DNA from: Gemmatimonadota bacterium
GTDB taxonomy: Bacteria; Gemmatimonadota; Gemmatimonadetes; Longimicrobiales; Gaopeijiaceae
NCBI GenBank assembly: GCA_009844885.1
Contig: VYAQ01000202.1
Location: forward strand, 1-33,033
Length of the DNA stretch: 33,033 nucleotides
Direction of reading: 5' to 3'
Both the position numbers and the translations under genes were made by a program. A model generated the notes under the pieces. That model saw nothing but the letters and a program-made list of their open reading frames with translations. It made no database searches and was not told the DNA's origin. This document shows, one piece after another, positions 19,958 to 28,369 of this stretch (its first letter is position 1; each line of letters opens with the position of its first letter).

Positions 19958-22375
19958 CTACCCCCTGAAGCGGTAGGAAAGTTTCACGAAGACCCCCTCC
20001 GCCTCGGGACGGAAGTCACGGAAGCGGAACGCTGCCAGGTCCTCCATGAGCCGTGTGTATCCGATGAAAAAGACCGTCCCCGGGGTTGGCTCGTAGCTCA
20101 GCAGCGTCTCGACTGAGAAGTCGTTGGACTCCGACCCCCCCAGCGTACGGCACGATGTGCTCGAACAGTAGGAGACTTCGCTCCCGGCGGCCGGAGTCAT
20201 CAGGATGCCCCTCTTCTGACTGCCGTACTCCACGATGGTTCTGAAGAAGAGGGCCCGGTTGAACTGATACTGGGCCCGGAATCTCGGAATCGTAGCGCTC
20301 GAGTAGAGCGAACCGTCGCGCTGTCGGTACAGGCTGGAATGGCGGACCCCGAGCTCCGAACTGAAACTCGTCGTAAGGAAGAGGTCCAGGCTGGCGTCGG
20401 CGGACCAGGAATCGGCGATGTCGACGGGCGTATCGGTGATGAAGTCGAAGAGCGGAGTCTCCGAGCGGGTCACCCGGATGTTGGATCGGATCTTGTCAAA
20501 GGGACTGACCCAGATGAAAACGGTCCCCGAGTTGAGGCCCTGGAAGAAGGACTGGTCGGGAACGAAGGGTGTCGACCGTCCGTCGGGCGACATCGCGAAC
20601 AAGCCCTGATAGTCCGTCGCGTTGAACTGGAAGTAGGACCGGGAGTAGTTCCCGAAGATCGTGATGTTGTTGCGGAACGAGACGCTTCCACCCAACCGTA
20701 CCCGCCGCTCCTCGGCCCATCCGCGCTGCCAGAAGGCATCGTGGTCCCAGAATCCCTCCGTCTCGATGCTTGGACCCCAGCGCTCGATCAGGTCGCCGGG
20801 CTGGCCGCGGAAGTTGTAGCTGATCGACGACCGCAGCTGCGTGGTGCCGGTGCGCCGGATGAAGCCGCTGCCCGCCAGGAAATCGTCGCTGACGTTCAAC
20901 ATGCTCGCGTCGAACTGCAGGTTGCGGCCCGACCGGCCGAACTGCCCGGAGACGAGGGAGCCGCCCAGCCTTTCCGGGGTTCCTTCCGCCGTGCGGCTGC
21001 CCGCCGCCAGCAGCGAAATGGTGTAGCGGTCCCGGAACTGGAACCTTCCGTCGATTCCCAACAGCCGGTTGTAGCGGTCACCCTCGTAGGTCCGGTCGGT
21101 ATACACCATTCCGATGTTGGAAGTGGTGCCGAGATCCCGTCGGACACGCAGCATGTTGACGACGGGATTGGCCTGAGTTCCGGAACCGTCCGGGTTGGCG
21201 ACATCGTCCACGGCGCTGAGCAGTCCGGCGTTGAAGCTGCCGATCTTGCCCTGCACCTTGGCACCGGCCACCGGATTTACGATCGACCGGGTGTACACCA
21301 GCTGTTGAGGCAGCCGGAAGATCTCTGTCCCTTCGAGGAAGAAGGGCCGCATCTCGCGGAGGTATAGAGCGAAGCGCTCATTGACGGCGATCTGTCCGGC
21401 GTCGGCTTCGACCTGTGAGAAGTCCGGGTTGTACGTTCCGTCCAGGGTCAGGTTGGAGGTGATTCCGTAGGTGACGTTCAGACCGAAATCGCCGTCGATT
21501 CCACCGCGCTGGAGTCCCCCGGAGTCGCCGTCGTAGACCCCCTGCCTGGAAAAGGTCTGCACCGGGTTGACCTCCAGAAACAAACCCCGATCCAGGCCGC
21601 GCAATCCGGTGAGCCGGCCGAACTGCTCCATCTTGTTGGCCACGTTGGCCGTGACCGGTGCCCACGACTCCGAGTAGCCGTTGCGCGCGATACGGCGCTC
21701 GACCTGCAGTCCCCAATCCTGGACCTCGTCCTCCCGGAACCTGATGCTCTTGAGCGGAACCCTCACCTCGACCGCGTAGCCCCAGTCGAAGACCTGCCCC
21801 TCCGAATCCCAGACGAAATCGGGATTCCAGTCGATGGGAGCTCCCCAGCGGCGCTCCCTCCTGCCGCCGCCGCCAACAACCCACAAGCCATCCTGCTGCA
21901 CGCCCAGGGGATTGACCATGATCACGTAGCCCCGCCGCCGGTCGTTGAAGGTGTCCACGATGAAGCGCACATAGTCGTCGGAAAAGCCGTACGAATCGCG
22001 GTCGCCAAGCGTGGCCCGGACGCCACCTTCAACGTCGTCGTAGGCCTTGACGGCGAAGTAGATCGCGTCGTCCGTCAGCAGCACGCGCGCTTCCGTGCGC
22101 TGGGTTGCGGGCACGCCCTCAACCGGGTCGAACTGGGTAAAGCCCGTGAGAAGCGCGGCGCTCTCCCAGACGGCCTCATCGATCTCGCCGTCGATGTCGA
22201 TCGGGGCGTCTGCCACCCAGGGGCTCGGTACGTCCAACTGCCCCGCGCTGCCGTCGTAGATGATTGCGTCGCGCGGGTCGCCCCCGCCACCATCGGCCGA
22301 GCCGGCCTGGCGCAGGGCTGCTTCCTGCCCGGCTGCGGCCGTTGCAAGGGTCATTGTCGTAAGTAGTGCTATCAT
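19958..22375 (-). CDS. DUF5916 outer-membrane protein with N-terminal CBM9-like domain
   Basis: An 805-aa protein. Residues 1-16 act as a short signal peptide (MIALLTTMTLATAAAG). Residues about 55-215 resemble the carbohydrate-binding family 9-like beta-sandwich: IDIDGEIDEAVWESA, AIYFAVKAYD, RFIVDTFNDRRRGYVIMVNPLG, WGYAVEVRVPLKSIRF. The remainder is DUF5916, recognisable from LTLDGTYNPDFSQVEADAGQIAVN, RPFFLEGTEIF and many alternating strands ending in EGVFVKLSYRFRG, a typical barrel end. The protein should sit in the outer membrane; whether it binds glycans or moves a substrate is not known. ATG 22375 has no strong ribosome site and there is no better upstream start in frame. It is divergent from the zinc-ribbon gene. 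Confidence 0.9.
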   Translation of the reverse strand: MIALLTTMTLATAAAGQEAALRQAGSADGGGGDPRDAIIYDGSAGQLDVPSPWVADAPIDIDGEIDEAVWESAALLTGFTQFDPVEGVPATQRTEARVLLTDDAIYFAVKAYDDVEGGVRATLGDRDSYGFSDDYVRFIVDTFNDRRRGYVIMVNPLGVQQDGLWVVGGGGRRERRWGAPIDWNPDFVWDSEGQVFDWGYAVEVRVPLKSIRFREDEVQDWGLQVERRIARNGYSESWAPVTANVANKMEQFGRLTGLRGLDRGLFLEVNPVQTFSRQGVYDGDSGGLQRGGIDGDFGLNVTYGITSNLTLDGTYNPDFSQVEADAGQIAVNERFALYLREMRPFFLEGTEIFRLPQQLVYTRSIVNPVAGAKVQGKIGSFNAGLLSAVDDVANPDGSGTQANPVVNMLRVRRDLGTTSNIGMVYTDRTYEGDRYNRLLGIDGRFQFRDRYTISLLAAGSRTAEGTPERLGGSLVSGQFGRSGRNLQFDASMLNVSDDFLAGSGFIRRTGTTQLRSSISYNFRGQPGDLIERWGPSIETEGFWDHDAFWQRGWAEERRVRLGGSVSFRNNITIFGNYSRSYFQFNATDYQGLFAMSPDGRSTPFVPDQSFFQGLNSGTVFIWVSPFDKIRSNIRVTRSETPLFDFITDTPVDIADSWSADASLDLFLTTSFSSELGVRHSSLYRQRDGSLYSSATIPRFRAQYQFNRALFFRTIVEYGSQKRGILMTPAAGSEVSYCSSTSCRTLGGSESNDFSVETLLSYEPTPGTVFFIGYTRLMEDLAAFRFRDFRPEAEGVFVKLSYRFRG

Positions 22376-22499
22376 CGAATGCGTAATCTTCCGTTGGGAA
22401 CCGGTCGTCCCGGTGTCGGGGCGTGGAGGTGACGAGTGCGCAAACGCAGGGTCGCGCCGCCAGACTCATGAGACACTCCGGGCGACGATACCGTTGAAC

Positions 22500-22700
22500 A
22501 TGAAACCATTTCACGAGCGGGAAAAGCGGGCGCTGCTTCGGAGCGTTGCCGACGGGGTGGAGAATCCGGTGTGTCCCCGTTGCGGCGGGCGCTGTTCGGT
22601 GATCCGCACCCGGACGCGGGCGGACGTCTCCTACGTCCGCGACAGGGTCGTGATCCGGTGTTCCGGGTGCATGCGGACCCTGGCTCTGGAGGCCGGGTAG
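22500..22700 (+). CDS. Zinc-ribbon miniprotein, 66 aa
   Basis: A 66-residue cytosolic protein. A basic N-terminal helix (MKPFHEREKRALLRSVADGV) precedes two Cys pairs, CPRCGG (Cys25, Cys28) and CSGC (Cys54, Cys57), spaced as in a four-Cys zinc ribbon, with strand segments SVIRTRTRADVSYVRDRVVIRC between them. Zinc ribbons of this size often bind nucleic acid or protein partners; no specific function is claimed. ATG 22500 has no clear Shine-Dalgarno. It is divergent from the DUF5916 gene across 124 bases and lies 84 bases upstream of a barrel gene on the same strand. It is short, but the Cys pattern makes it convincing. Confidence 0.7.
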   Translation: MKPFHEREKRALLRSVADGVENPVCPRCGGRCSVIRTRTRADVSYVRDRVVIRCSGCMRTLALEAG

Positions 22701-22731
22701 CTGGAAGCGTGTGGTGATTGACGGCCGGGGT

Positions 22732-22758
22732 CGGAGGTCGCCACAGTTGACGCCTCCG
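22732..22758. promoter_or_regulatory. Imperfect inverted repeat between zinc-ribbon and PorV-like genes
   Basis: CGGAGGT (22732-22738) faces GCCTCCG (22752-22758) across 13 bases, giving six Watson-Crick pairs plus a G-T pair. No U-tract follows, so it is a poor intrinsic terminator. It could be an operator or a leader hairpin for the downstream barrel gene, whose ATG is 26 bases away. It may equally be chance in a GC-rich sequence. Confidence 0.25.
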
Positions 22759-22784
22759 ATTCTCGAAACACGGAGCCAGTCGCA

Positions 22785-23744
22785 ATGGCGTGTCACGACC
22801 GTCGAGTCGTTCTCTCTGCAGCTATTCTCGTCCTCGCCATGCTTGCGTCCCGGAATGAGCCCCTGCGGGCCCAGGACGCGAACGGCGCGGATCCGGTCCC
22901 GGGCCCACTCATCCTCGAGCTGTCCTCGAGCACCCGGGCCATGGCCCTCGGCGGGGCGTTCTGGGCCGGGACGGGAGCGAACGCGGTCTTTCATCACCCG
23001 GGCCTGATCGCGGGCGAGGGGTTCGGCGGTTCCCGGACGATGATCGGCGGGGCCGCACACCTCGCGCTGAGCGGCAGCCGGGCCTGGTTGGGGGGCAGCA
23101 TCGCGGCCGGCGTTTCCTTCCTTGAGTACGGGACCTCCGCCGAATCGCCGCTGGCGCTTCCCCGCGACGCGGCCGTCCTGATCGGGGGCGGCCACATGTC
23201 CGCATCCGAGTACGTGGCGGCGCTGGGGTTCGCCGATGAGCTGTTCAGCGTGGACATCGGGGTCGCGGCCAAGCTGGTCGGCCAGCGCCTGGGCGGGCTG
23301 GGCGGCAACACGGTGGCGGTCGATCTCGGCGCGGCCAGGTCGGTCGGGCGTGTGGTCACGGCCCTTACCGTGCAGAACCTGGGGCGGGGGCTGAAGCTGG
23401 GCCGTCACGAGGTGCCGTTGGCGCGGCGCGTGGTGGTCGGCGCCGGAACGGCCGGGCGGGCTCCGGTGGGGCCGCTCGACATTGGCGGCGCGGTCCAGAT
23501 CGCGCGCGACGGCGACGGGGACATCGTGCCGGGCGGTGGACTGGAGGTCGCGTGGTGGCCCGTTCAGCGCCGGGTGTTCATCGTGCGGATCGGGGCGGTC
23601 CGGGTGGTGGAGGGAGACGGCTCACCGCTCACGTTCGGATTCGGGTTCGAAGGTGACCGCATCCGCATCGACTACGCGCATCGCGAGTACCGCCACGACG
23701 ATCTCGGCGCGTCGTCGCACAGCATCGGGATCGCGTTCAGGTAG
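22785..23744 (+). CDS. PorV/UPF0164-like outer-membrane beta-barrel protein
   Basis: A 319-aa protein from ATG 22785, with GGAG nine bases upstream. The signal peptide covers residues 1-30 (VVLSAAILVLAMLASR onward, cleavage near RAQ). Immediately after it, SSSTRAMALGGAFWAGTGANAVFHHPGLIAG (read as two blocks) is a clear variant of the 'GARALGMGGAF...NPAGLA' start of PorV/FadL-related barrels. The rest alternates glycine-rich strands (GVSFLEYGTS, VAALGFADELFSVDIGVAAKL, GGLEVAWWPVQRRVFIVRIG), ending with SHSIGIAFR, a normal barrel terminus. It is probably an outer-membrane protein; a type IX secretion role is known for PorV itself but there is no supporting context here. Its last eight bases overlap the convergent metzincin gene. 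Confidence 0.82.
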   Translation: MACHDRRVVLSAAILVLAMLASRNEPLRAQDANGADPVPGPLILELSSSTRAMALGGAFWAGTGANAVFHHPGLIAGEGFGGSRTMIGGAAHLALSGSRAWLGGSIAAGVSFLEYGTSAESPLALPRDAAVLIGGGHMSASEYVAALGFADELFSVDIGVAAKLVGQRLGGLGGNTVAVDLGAARSVGRVVTALTVQNLGRGLKLGRHEVPLARRVVVGAGTAGRAPVGPLDIGGAVQIARDGDGDIVPGGGLEVAWWPVQRRVFIVRIGAVRVVEGDGSPLTFGFGFEGDRIRIDYAHREYRHDDLGASSHSIGIAFR

Positions 23745-26259
23745 AAGGGCGCCGCCAGACCGGGATGTCGGGGATGCCCCGGCTGGTTTGCACCTCGATT
23801 CCCGGCGTACGCAGCAGCGGCGCCACCGCACCTGCCTTCGTAGGCTCACCGGGCAGCAGATGGCGCAGAATGCCGCGAATCCGGCCCGTCCGGGAATCCC
23901 GCAGGATGGTCACCGGACGATCGGTATCCCGGTCGATGGCGGTCGTGCCTCCCGGACCCGAAAGCCGAATGCGCGCAAGATTCGCGTCCCACCCGGACTC
24001 CGCCGGGATCATGAAGGCGAAGCTGGAGCTGCCGTCGGCATCGGCCACTTTCCGCATGTCGAAGCTCAGCGAGAACAGCTGCTCGCCCGCCGAGCTTCGC
24101 CCGCTGATCTCGTACGCTCCCCCGGATTCCGGCAGGGCAGCCGGCCCATCGACGACGAACGCCGGCTCGAGATACGGTTGGCCCGAGTCGCTGACGCCTC
24201 CCCAAAGCAGGACCGACCTGGTTGGCGGGCCAGCCGGGGCCGGACTCGGTCCCTCGTCCGCCAGTCGATACCGCACTGCGTTGGTGAAGTGATAGTCGCT
24301 GACCCAGTCATAGTTGCAATAGGACATGAGGTCGCCCGTGCCAGGTGGTACGAGGACTCCCCCGAAGCGGAAGTCGTACCCCCACGCCCCGATCGAACCA
24401 CCGGAGTGCGGAAACGCGTTGTCCGGGTTACCCGCTCTGCAACCGGGCGGATGCTGCAGACCCATGTTGTGACCCAGTTCGTGAGCGATGACGAACTCCG
24501 ACCGTGCCCCACGATCGACCACCGAGAAGGTCGAACGGCCATCCTGATACGCTCTCCCGTGGTGGTCCGCGACTCGTCCGGTCATCGTCCCCAGGTAGTG
24601 GCCGGTACCCGCCTCCATAACCCGAATCAGTTCCGTTTCCCCCAGTACTCGCTCGGAAACGCTGCTTGAGATCACCACCGGGTCGTGCAGCACAACCTCC
24701 ATGTCACCCACAGGCAGAAGCGTTCGTGTCTTCCCCAGCAGCACGTGATTCAAAGGGTCGTCCGCCATTGCCTGCGTGATCGCGAGCACCGATGAGTCCG
24801 GCGCCACGTCCAGCAGGAATGGAATCAACGTCAGGCGGAAGACCGGCATGGCCCGAATGTCCACGTTCATGCGGCCATTCTCCGGGATTCGCTTCGTGAC
24901 ACCCAGCCCGGGGTCCAGCGTCCCCTCCGGATCGATCTCGATCACGACCTCCAGGCCCGGCTGCACGAGCATGCCATCGATCTCGGCATTGGCGCTCTTC
25001 GACAACAACGCCTCGGCAACGGTCGTTGGAATCGGTGTGTCGCTGCCTGGTATCTCCACTACATGCGCGGTGCCGTCCACGAGGTGGAAGGTGGCGCGCA
25101 CGGGCGGAATGCCGGCGTCCGTGGCGCGGTTCGCCAAGGGAAACACACGCAGCAGGGCGGGGTCGCCGGCAACGAGCGGGACAGGGAAGCTGCGCGACTG
25201 CACGGCTTGCGTCAGGTAGGCCAGCCTCGCTTCCACGTCGCATCGTCGGATCCAGGCCTTGTCCAGGCGGTCCAGCCATTCCAGCAGATCGGGGTGGGGA
25301 GGGACGCACAGCCCGGTATCGGTCGCAGTGAATACCTGCAGCGCCCGAAGCTCGCCGAAGCTGTCCGGAATCGGCCCGGACAGGTTCGGGTTCTCGCTCA
25401 AGGCCAGTTCCTTCAGGAAGGTCACTTTGCCCATATCCGGCGGGATCTCGCCGGTCAGCGCGTTGTTCTGCAGGTAGAGCCCGACGACACGGTGATAGAT
25501 GTCCACCTCGACGCCGTCCCAAAGCGCGAGGGGCTCGTCGCTGAGCCAGTTGGCGTCGCGCCTCCAGCCGGGCCCCCCGGTTGCCGCATGGAGCGCCCTC
25601 AAGGCCGCCGGATCCGGATTCACAACCGCAATCGCCGCAGTCCCCGATGTTCCTCCACCGGCGGCGGTGATCGTGGCTGTGCCCTCCAACTCTCCCTGGA
25701 TGCGCACCGAGTCCGAAAGTGAGCTGAGGAACGATGGTGGCATGACCCGCGCCACTGACGCGTTGCTCGACGTCCACTTGAAATCAACACCCTCCACCAC
25801 TTCGCCGTTCGCGTCTCTGCCGGTTGCGGCAAGCCACAGCACCTCGGTCGGCGCGACCGTGTCGGCTGATGGGGACACCGTGATGGATGCCAGGGATGGG
25901 AATACGGAAACGCTGAAGCTCTGCTGCGCCGACGCCCCGCCCGGGTCGCGTGCCGTGACCGAGACCGTCGCGGCTCCCTCCGCGACCCCGGAAAGGATGA
26001 CCGAGTTGCCGGACACGGCCGCCACCGCCACGCCCGCGTCCGAAGTTTCCACCGCGTAGGTCAGTACGTCCCCGTCCGGGTCGCTGAAGTATTTCGAGAC
26101 ATCGAGTGTATCGGCTGCGCCGATGTGCACACTCTGGTCGGGGATGGTACCCACTGCGGCCGGCGCGTGGTTGACTGCCTCGGACGGCTCAACTGCGGCC
26201 TCTGCGCACGCGCCTGCCAAAGCCGCGCCGACAACCAGAAAGACCGTCTGTTTCAGCAT
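23737..26259 (-). CDS. Large secreted metzincin-like metallopeptidase lipoprotein with Ig-like and leucine-rich-repeat domains
   Basis: An 840-aa protein. The N-terminus MLKQTVFLVVGAALAGAC is a signal with a near-lipobox Cys18. Residues about 35-120 are cadherin/Ig-like (FSDPDGDVLTYAVETSD, SVTARDPGG), about 122-213 a second Ig-like (BIG2-type) domain (SITVSPSADTV, GTATITAAGGG), and about 255-320 plant-type leucine-rich repeats (LYLQNNALTGEIPPDMG, LALSENPNLSGPIPDSFGEL). The catalytic domain has HELGHNMGLQH (His593, Glu594, His597, His603), the metzincin zinc signature HExxHxxGxxH, and a Met-turn-like DLMSYC (Met645). The enzyme should act outside the inner membrane on protein or glycoprotein. 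Family M66 is a candidate, but I cannot fix the family. The C-terminus is a beta-rich domain. It lies 30 bases upstream of nothing obvious; the hydrolase gene precedes it on the same strand. Confidence 0.87.
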   Translation of the reverse strand: MLKQTVFLVVGAALAGACAEAAVEPSEAVNHAPAAVGTIPDQSVHIGAADTLDVSKYFSDPDGDVLTYAVETSDAGVAVAAVSGNSVILSGVAEGAATVSVTARDPGGASAQQSFSVSVFPSLASITVSPSADTVAPTEVLWLAATGRDANGEVVEGVDFKWTSSNASVARVMPPSFLSSLSDSVRIQGELEGTATITAAGGGTSGTAAIAVVNPDPAALRALHAATGGPGWRRDANWLSDEPLALWDGVEVDIYHRVVGLYLQNNALTGEIPPDMGKVTFLKELALSENPNLSGPIPDSFGELRALQVFTATDTGLCVPPHPDLLEWLDRLDKAWIRRCDVEARLAYLTQAVQSRSFPVPLVAGDPALLRVFPLANRATDAGIPPVRATFHLVDGTAHVVEIPGSDTPIPTTVAEALLSKSANAEIDGMLVQPGLEVVIEIDPEGTLDPGLGVTKRIPENGRMNVDIRAMPVFRLTLIPFLLDVAPDSSVLAITQAMADDPLNHVLLGKTRTLLPVGDMEVVLHDPVVISSSVSERVLGETELIRVMEAGTGHYLGTMTGRVADHHGRAYQDGRSTFSVVDRGARSEFVIAHELGHNMGLQHPPGCRAGNPDNAFPHSGGSIGAWGYDFRFGGVLVPPGTGDLMSYCNYDWVSDYHFTNAVRYRLADEGPSPAPAGPPTRSVLLWGGVSDSGQPYLEPAFVVDGPAALPESGGAYEISGRSSAGEQLFSLSFDMRKVADADGSSSFAFMIPAESGWDANLARIRLSGPGGTTAIDRDTDRPVTILRDSRTGRIRGILRHLLPGEPTKAGAVAPLLRTPGIEVQTSRGIPDIPVWRRPST

Positions 26260-26289
26260 CGCGGCCTGGTATCAAGGGAACCAGGGCAC

Positions 26290-28290
26290 TCACCGCCGCG
26301 GCACGCGCGCCGCCCGGAATCCCTGGTGGAGCTGCGCCAACCCCACGTCATCTACCACCACTGTGCCTGCGTCGGTTCCGTCGAAGACCAGCGCCACCGC
26401 GCGGAGAGCAGCCGGGTTGAAGGCCGGGTTGCCGGCCACAAAGTCGCCCAGCGGGATGGAAAAGTGCTGCAGCACCAGCTCCCAGGGGTTGCCGAAGCGG
26501 TCGCCTTCCAGGTCGCTGCGCCGCAGGACGCGGATCGTGAGCGGTCTGCGCAACGGGCCGTAGTCGGTGAGGCTCACCCGCGCGGTGTCGCCGTCCGCGT
26601 CGATCGCCGCGATGGTCAGCTGCAGAGGCGGTTTCTCCTCGTCGCCGCCGCGGTCGCCGCGACGGTCCCGGTCGGCCTCGGCGGCAGCGCGGTCTCGGTC
26701 GCCCTCATCCCCCTGCTCCTCCTCCGCCTCGTCGGCGTCGGGATGCCTGCGGGGTCCCGGCTCGTCATCGAGGCCACCCACGTGCATCTCGAGGGTGGTT
26801 TCGGCCCCGATGGCCCACTCCTGCGCCAGTCCGGCGGGCAGCGCAATGGTGAAAGCGGACGGAGGCGCGGGGTCGTCGGAGCCGCGGTAGCTGTTGTTCC
26901 AGCCGAGCCACAGCGCCTGGTTGAGCTGGGACGAAGAGGTTGTCGGGCGGTTGCTCGAGCGGAGTTCCAGGCGGCCCTCGCGCCAGGTGCTGAAGTCGGC
27001 GCCGTGAAGGGTCACCCCGGGGGCCGAACCGGTCGTCACGTCGATATCCTCTTCGAAGTCGGCCAGCGGCCGGAACGACGAATCCATGAACCGCGTGATG
27101 TACATGGTCTTCGGCAGCCAGCCGCCCGCCACGCGGTGGTCGCGGAAGAGCGGCCGGTAGCGGTCGTCGCCCTTCAGCGTGATGTCCAGGAACGCCGAGA
27201 CGAAGACGCGCCCGAACTCGCGCTGGTCCTCGGGCGCGAGCAGCCCCCGCAGTTCGAGGATGCGGGCGCTCCGCGGACCGTTGTCGTGCGCGCCCCAGAC
27301 GGTGTTCCACTGCCCGTGGTTGGCCCGGTAGACGTATACGGCCGATTTGAACATGTCGCTGTCCCGCCCGGGCGTGAACCGCACGCGGTTGAAGAGGCGC
27401 AGCCCATGAAAGCTCGTCACGTCGCCGTCGTGTGAGCCGTGAAAGACCAGGTAGTTGATGTCGCTGAGCGGGGCCCGCTGGTCGGCGGGCAGGTACTGGC
27501 CGTCCACGGGGGCGATCGAGATCACCGACTTGATGTCGAAGCCGAAGTCGAATTCGAGCGAGGCGTCGTCCGGGTAGCGGGTCAGGCGGTTGAAGGCGGC
27601 CGCGAGGGCCACCGCCTCACCGCCGCGGGAGTGCCCGATGAGCGCGATGTTGCCCATGTCGACCCGGCCGTGGAAGGGCCCGTCCGGGTCCTCGTTGAAG
27701 CGCCGCCAGGCCTGCAGGTGCTTGAGCAGCAGCCAGCCGCGTCCGTCGTTCTCCTGGCGGATCCCGCCGTTGATGAAGTTCATGTCCACCGACGCCAGGA
27801 TATGGCCGCGGCTGGCCAGGAGCTCGCCGAGCCAGTCGTACCCGGGGTCTGAGAAGTCGCGCATGTTGTGGTTGCCGTGCACGACCAGGACGAGCGGGTG
27901 CGGGCCGGGGTCGTCGGGGTACCAGACGCGCGCGTTGATCGGGAAGCTGTCGGGCGAGAACCCCCAGTAGCTGTTCCGCGATTCCGCGGAGGCACCGAGG
28001 CTCACGAGCGTCGAGGCGTCCACGGTCTCGGTCACGATCGCCACCGAGTCGCGGTACTCGAGGCGGTTTTTGTCCGTGCCGCTCCCGTAGTAGAGGGTGA
28101 GGACGCCGTGGGGGCCGGGAAGCGCGGGGTTGGGGTGGTCGAGGTGGTGGCCGGAAAGCACGGTGGCCGCGTCCGAAGGGGTGAGCTCGAGCGAACCGGC
28201 ACAGGCGGTCACGAGCGCAATTGCGATCGCGGCGGGCGCGGCCAGCGTAACGGCGCGGGGCCTCCCGGGGGGATGTCTCATGCGGGGCAT
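26290..28290 (-). CDS. Alpha/beta-hydrolase lipoprotein with acidic low-complexity insertion
   Basis: A 666-aa protein starting at ATG 28290 (MPRMRHPPG) or ATG 28281. The signal AAPAAIAIALVTAC ends in a lipobox (VTAC). The hydrolase domain contains PHPLVLVVHGNHNMRDFS (oxyanion strand), the nucleophile elbow GHSRGGEA (Ser221), and YLVFHGSHDGDVTSF (likely acid). The region resembles chlorophyllase/PET-hydrolase-type folds; the substrate is unknown. A jelly-roll-like C-terminal part is interrupted near residues 505-560 by a highly charged stretch (DEAEEEQGDEGDRDR and following), and ends with LQHFSIPLGDFVAGN and VVVDDVGLAQLHQG. It is upstream of, and 30 bases from, the metzincin gene on the same strand, so the two secreted hydrolases may be one unit. 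It is divergent from the permease over 79 bases with no clear promoter seen. Confidence 0.85.
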   Translation of the reverse strand: MPRMRHPPGRPRAVTLAAPAAIAIALVTACAGSLELTPSDAATVLSGHHLDHPNPALPGPHGVLTLYYGSGTDKNRLEYRDSVAIVTETVDASTLVSLGASAESRNSYWGFSPDSFPINARVWYPDDPGPHPLVLVVHGNHNMRDFSDPGYDWLGELLASRGHILASVDMNFINGGIRQENDGRGWLLLKHLQAWRRFNEDPDGPFHGRVDMGNIALIGHSRGGEAVALAAAFNRLTRYPDDASLEFDFGFDIKSVISIAPVDGQYLPADQRAPLSDINYLVFHGSHDGDVTSFHGLRLFNRVRFTPGRDSDMFKSAVYVYRANHGQWNTVWGAHDNGPRSARILELRGLLAPEDQREFGRVFVSAFLDITLKGDDRYRPLFRDHRVAGGWLPKTMYITRFMDSSFRPLADFEEDIDVTTGSAPGVTLHGADFSTWREGRLELRSSNRPTTSSSQLNQALWLGWNNSYRGSDDPAPPSAFTIALPAGLAQEWAIGAETTLEMHVGGLDDEPGPRRHPDADEAEEEQGDEGDRDRAAAEADRDRRGDRGGDEEKPPLQLTIAAIDADGDTARVSLTDYGPLRRPLTIRVLRRSDLEGDRFGNPWELVLQHFSIPLGDFVAGNPAFNPAALRAVALVFDGTDAGTVVVDDVGLAQLHQGFRAARVPRR

Positions 28291-28369
28291 ACTCGGGGAG
28301 ATTCGCCCGCGGAGCAAGCGCCCGGCTATCGTATGGGAGGCGACCACCCACCACCGACAACCGGGAGCC

